A stretch of DNA of 5,576 bases from Candidatus Poribacteria bacterium (GTDB lineage Bacteria; Poribacteria; DTPJ01; WJIO01). Position 1 is the first letter of the stretch. Each line of letters begins with the position of its first letter. Below the pieces are notes generated by a model. That model ran no database searches and was not told the DNA's origin. It was given only the letters and a program-made list of their open reading frames with translations. The translations under genes were made by a program, and so were the position numbers. The stretch covers positions 1 through 5,576 of the forward strand of contig WJIO01000078.1 of assembly GCA_014730235.1 (NCBI GenBank), written 5' to 3'. Positions 5,139 through 5,576 of the stretch are shown here, in pieces.

Positions 5139-5262
5139 TCCCGATTGTTTAACTCTCTGCCCGGAATTTCAGGGTAAGTCTTCAAATGTAAGCTTCCCTC
5201 AAAATCGCAACAGTTAAAAATCGAAAAATGATTAAAAATCATCGTTTTGAAGGAAACTTACG
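5130..5262. repeat. 13-bp direct repeat and about 20-bp inverted repeat upstream of the Tat-exported gene
   Basis: ATGTAAGCTTCCC occurs at 5130-5142 and again at 5186-5198, exactly 56 bp apart. The second copy begins the left arm of an imperfect inverted repeat: GTAAGCTTCCCTCAAAATCG (5188-5207) against CGTTTTGAAGGAAACTTAC (5243-5261), with two C-A misfits and one bulged T. Inside is a small perfect hairpin ATGATT-AAA-AATCAT (5229-5243). No T-run follows, so it is not a standard terminator. It lies 64 bases before the start of the next gene and could be an operator array or a structured leader. Confidence 0.55.
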
Positions 5263-5324
5263 AATTCATACCTTAATGCTCATCCAACATCTTATTTCAA
5301 ATAATTATTCGGGTATTATACAAG

Positions 5325-5576
5325 ATGGAACCATCTAATCATCATAAGGCTGGCAGCCCGATAAGTCGCCGTACAGCCCTGAAGTTAACCCTTGCAGCAA
5401 CATTAACCCCCTCTCTATCTGCTTTAAAAGTCGATTCTCCTGCCATCAGTCAGGTGAATGTGATCCGGATTAAAAAGAAATCCGGTGAGGATGTTGTTCT
5501 GACATATCTTGAAGTCATTACAGACAATGATGTATCGGGTTATGGAGGTCCCCTCCTGAATACACAGGCTCAAAGC
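5325..5576 (+). CDS. Tat-exported protein, probably enolase-superfamily N-terminus (partial)
   Basis: Eighty-four codons are open to the window edge. Residues 14-24 read S-R-R-T-A-L-K-L-T-L-A, the twin-arginine export motif, followed by a weakly hydrophobic stretch (L-A-A-T-L-T-P-S-L-S-A). The mature part opens with a beta strand V-N-V-I-R-I-K, then V-V-L-T-Y-L-E-V-I-T-D-N-D-V-S-G-Y-G-G. The V-x-T-D-x-x-x-x-G-(Y/W)-G pattern matches the N-terminal capping domain of mandelate racemase/muconate lactonizing enzymes, and Tat-exported members are common in Bacteroidota sugar-acid and polysaccharide loci. The catalytic barrel lies outside the window, so substrate and even family remain provisional. 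The ATG at 5325 is the only start that leaves a proper n-region before the twin arginines. The gene is unrelated to the arsenic-like operon and begins a new unit. Confidence 0.72.
   Translation, partial: MEPSNHHKAGSPISRRTALKLTLAATLTPSLSALKVDSPAISQVNVIRIKKKSGEDVVLTYLEVITDNDVSGYGGPLLNTQAQS

Noticed and set aside
3645-5324. An integron integrase, transposase or CRISPR array accompanying the cassettes
   Set aside because: No open frame of suitable length or motif is present on either strand, and there are no regularly spaced repeats with unique spacers.

Overview
The window looks like a chromosomal segment of a member of the Bacteroidota, probably a Bacteroidales/Marinilabiliales-like or uncultured environmental relative. 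The reasons are the gene content (an ArsF-type thioredoxin next to an ArsG-type membrane protein, and a Tat-exported enolase-superfamily-like protein), the general lack of strong Shine-Dalgarno sequences, and the style of the small AT-rich lipoprotein cassettes. This assignment is an inference from reading alone.

Bases 1-43 are a strong rho-independent terminator closing a gene outside the window. Bases 235-3644 hold a tight three-gene operon, all on the + strand: (i) a cysteine desulfurase with a complete PLP site and catalytic cysteine; (ii) a 526-residue fusion protein with a cysteine-rich cytoplasmic part, whose first section resembles the arsenic-binding C-terminal region of arsenite methyltransferase ArsM, then one membrane helix and an ArsF-type thioredoxin-like domain with C-E-Q-C; (iii) an ArsG/CcdA/DsbD-like membrane protein with one conserved Cys-Pro in each half. 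Read together they suggest a trans-membrane thiol or sulfur relay, possibly for arsenic or thioarsenic chemistry. A weak terminator-like hairpin follows at 3711-3740.

Bases 3645-4104 carry no convincing gene but several AT-rich palindromes. Bases 4105-5132 are visibly more AT-rich and read as two integron gene cassettes in tandem with no integrase in view (a CALIN-type or ectopically inserted array). Cassette 1 opens with GTTAGGC and closes with an attC whose R'' box GCCTAAC is its exact reverse complement; it carries a small YdhR/ABM-like alpha-beta barrel protein whose lipoprotein signal peptide is interrupted by a stop codon. Cassette 2 opens with GTTAGTG and closes with a long attC-like hairpin at 5052-5138; it carries a methionine-rich lipoprotein. 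The right-hand end runs straight into chromosomal-looking DNA, so the array may have inserted at a non-attI site.

Bases 5133-5324 form a leader with a 13-bp direct repeat and a roughly 20-bp imperfect inverted repeat. It precedes a gene cut by the window edge (from 5325) that encodes a twin-arginine-exported protein, probably an enolase-superfamily (mandelate racemase/muconate lactonizing-like) enzyme.
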